Source of the DNA: Mugil cephalus
Taxonomy: Eukaryota > Chordata > Actinopteri > Mugiliformes > Mugilidae
Length of the DNA: 64,000 nt
Assembly (NCBI RefSeq): GCF_022458985.1
Contig: NC_061789.1
Span: 13,920,357 to 13,984,356, forward strand
Direction: 5' to 3'
Part shown: positions 63,296 to 64,000 of the stretch, piece after piece
Layout: each line of letters starts with the position of its first letter
Position numbering within the stretch: position 1 is the stretch's first letter
Notes under the pieces: generated by a model
What the model saw: the letters and a program-made list of their open reading frames with translations, nothing else
Databases searched by the model: none
Told to the model about the DNA's origin: nothing
Position numbers and translations under genes: made by a program

Positions 63296-63875
63296 TAGCA
63301 GGACAAAGCACATCACTGAATATACACCACTCTGCGACAACAAAAGACAACTAAATAATCAAAACGAATCCTTGTGTAAATTTGCTTGGTCCCCTTATTG
63401 CCGTGTTAAAAGAGAATTGTAAAGCCTGAAAAAAAAACAAGCACCACCTGCAGTAAACGTGGTGTTGATTTCAGTCATGTCTGTGTAGTATATTAACACA
63501 CTTCTGTTTCTCTCTTGTTCACAGACGCACAGTCACTTAAGTATAATAGCAGCTGAATCTATCAATCATAATGCATCTCAGTGATTAGTAACAGTGATTT
63601 AAAAAGAAAAAAAAAATAACCTGGAACTTGTATTTATAGAACCAGAATCATCTTTGATTTGGAGACCTACTGGAATCATGCTCTTTGTGAATTGTCCCAC
63701 CTCTTCCATGTACGTGAATGAAAGCATTGTGTTTGGTATCTTAATGGAAGTGTGCTTCTCTGGGTATAAAGCCAAGTGTAGGTCGTCAAGAGTCATTACC
63801 TGCAGTGCAGTCAGCTCTCACTGCAGTGGACTCTATGCTGATGTATGAATAAAGAGAGAGAAAGAGAAGAGAAAA
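63296..63875 (+). other. map2k4: map2k4 3' UTR
   Basis: Runs from the stop at 63293-63295 to just beyond the AATAAA at 63848-63853. A GT-rich stretch (GTGTGTTGTGTC) follows, as expected downstream of a cleavage site. Frames inside it are not coding. Confidence 0.6.
63848..63853 (+). terminator. map2k4: polyadenylation signal of map2k4
   Basis: Canonical AATAAA about 550 nt past the stop, followed within 40 nt by a GT-rich element. Confidence 0.65.
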
Positions 63876-64000
63876 GGTGTGTTGTGTCACTTTATTTCTG
63901 ACCAGAAATACAGAATGTGTGGATTCTGATTATTCTTTTTGGAAAATATATGACTCTTATCCTTCAGTTTTTCCACCAGCTGTTGGGCTGCAGAGATTTC

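Overview
The window is from a teleost (ray-finned fish) nuclear genome. It has intron-rich vertebrate genes with GT-AG splicing, AT-rich intergenic DNA and several DNA-transposon and LINE fragments typical of fish. Gene order is the vertebrate sarcomeric-myosin locus (human 17p13-p12): gas7, a fast-type myosin heavy chain (MYH) cluster, sco1, tmem220, then map2k4. All coding models below were assembled by hand from reading frames plus splice sites; no database was consulted.

Layout. 1-4.1 kb: 5' end of gas7 on the minus strand, with one clear WW-domain exon and a candidate GC-rich first exon. 4.1-12.9 kb: intergenic, with a LINE 3' end, a degraded myosin exon on the PLUS strand, and two strong CTCF-like sites. 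12.88-25.3 kb: a complete MYH gene (minus; 39 coding exons, 1943 aa, frame intact throughout). 25.7-29.2 kb: intergenic. 29.16-43.6 kb: a second, tandem MYH gene (minus; 38 coding exons, about 1935 aa) whose exon lengths almost mirror the first. It carries a 2-nt frame-disrupting insertion at the start of one rod exon and has a fused last exon. 43.9-48.6 kb: intergenic. 48.57-50.53 kb: sco1 (minus, 7 coding exons, 309 aa). 51.05-52.25 kb: tmem220 (minus, 6 coding exons, 169 aa). 53.36-63.30 kb: map2k4 (plus, 11 constitutive coding exons, 400 aa, plus two candidate in-frame cassette microexons), with a polyA signal at 63.85 kb.

The two MYH genes encode thick-filament motor proteins of striated muscle. 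Each has its own TATA box, non-coding first exon and E-box/CArG-like/MEF2-like elements. They differ mainly in actin- and nucleotide-loop lengths (loops 1 and 2) and in their C-terminal tails. sco1 (copper delivery to cytochrome c oxidase), tmem220 (small membrane protein) and map2k4 (JNK/p38 MAP kinase kinase) are housekeeping neighbours with no obvious functional link to myosin. I found no wholly new system. The most interesting items are the inverted myosin relic, the frameshift in MYH gene 2, the divergent CTCF-like sites flanking the MYH block, and the two map2k4 microexons placed directly before its MAPK docking motif.
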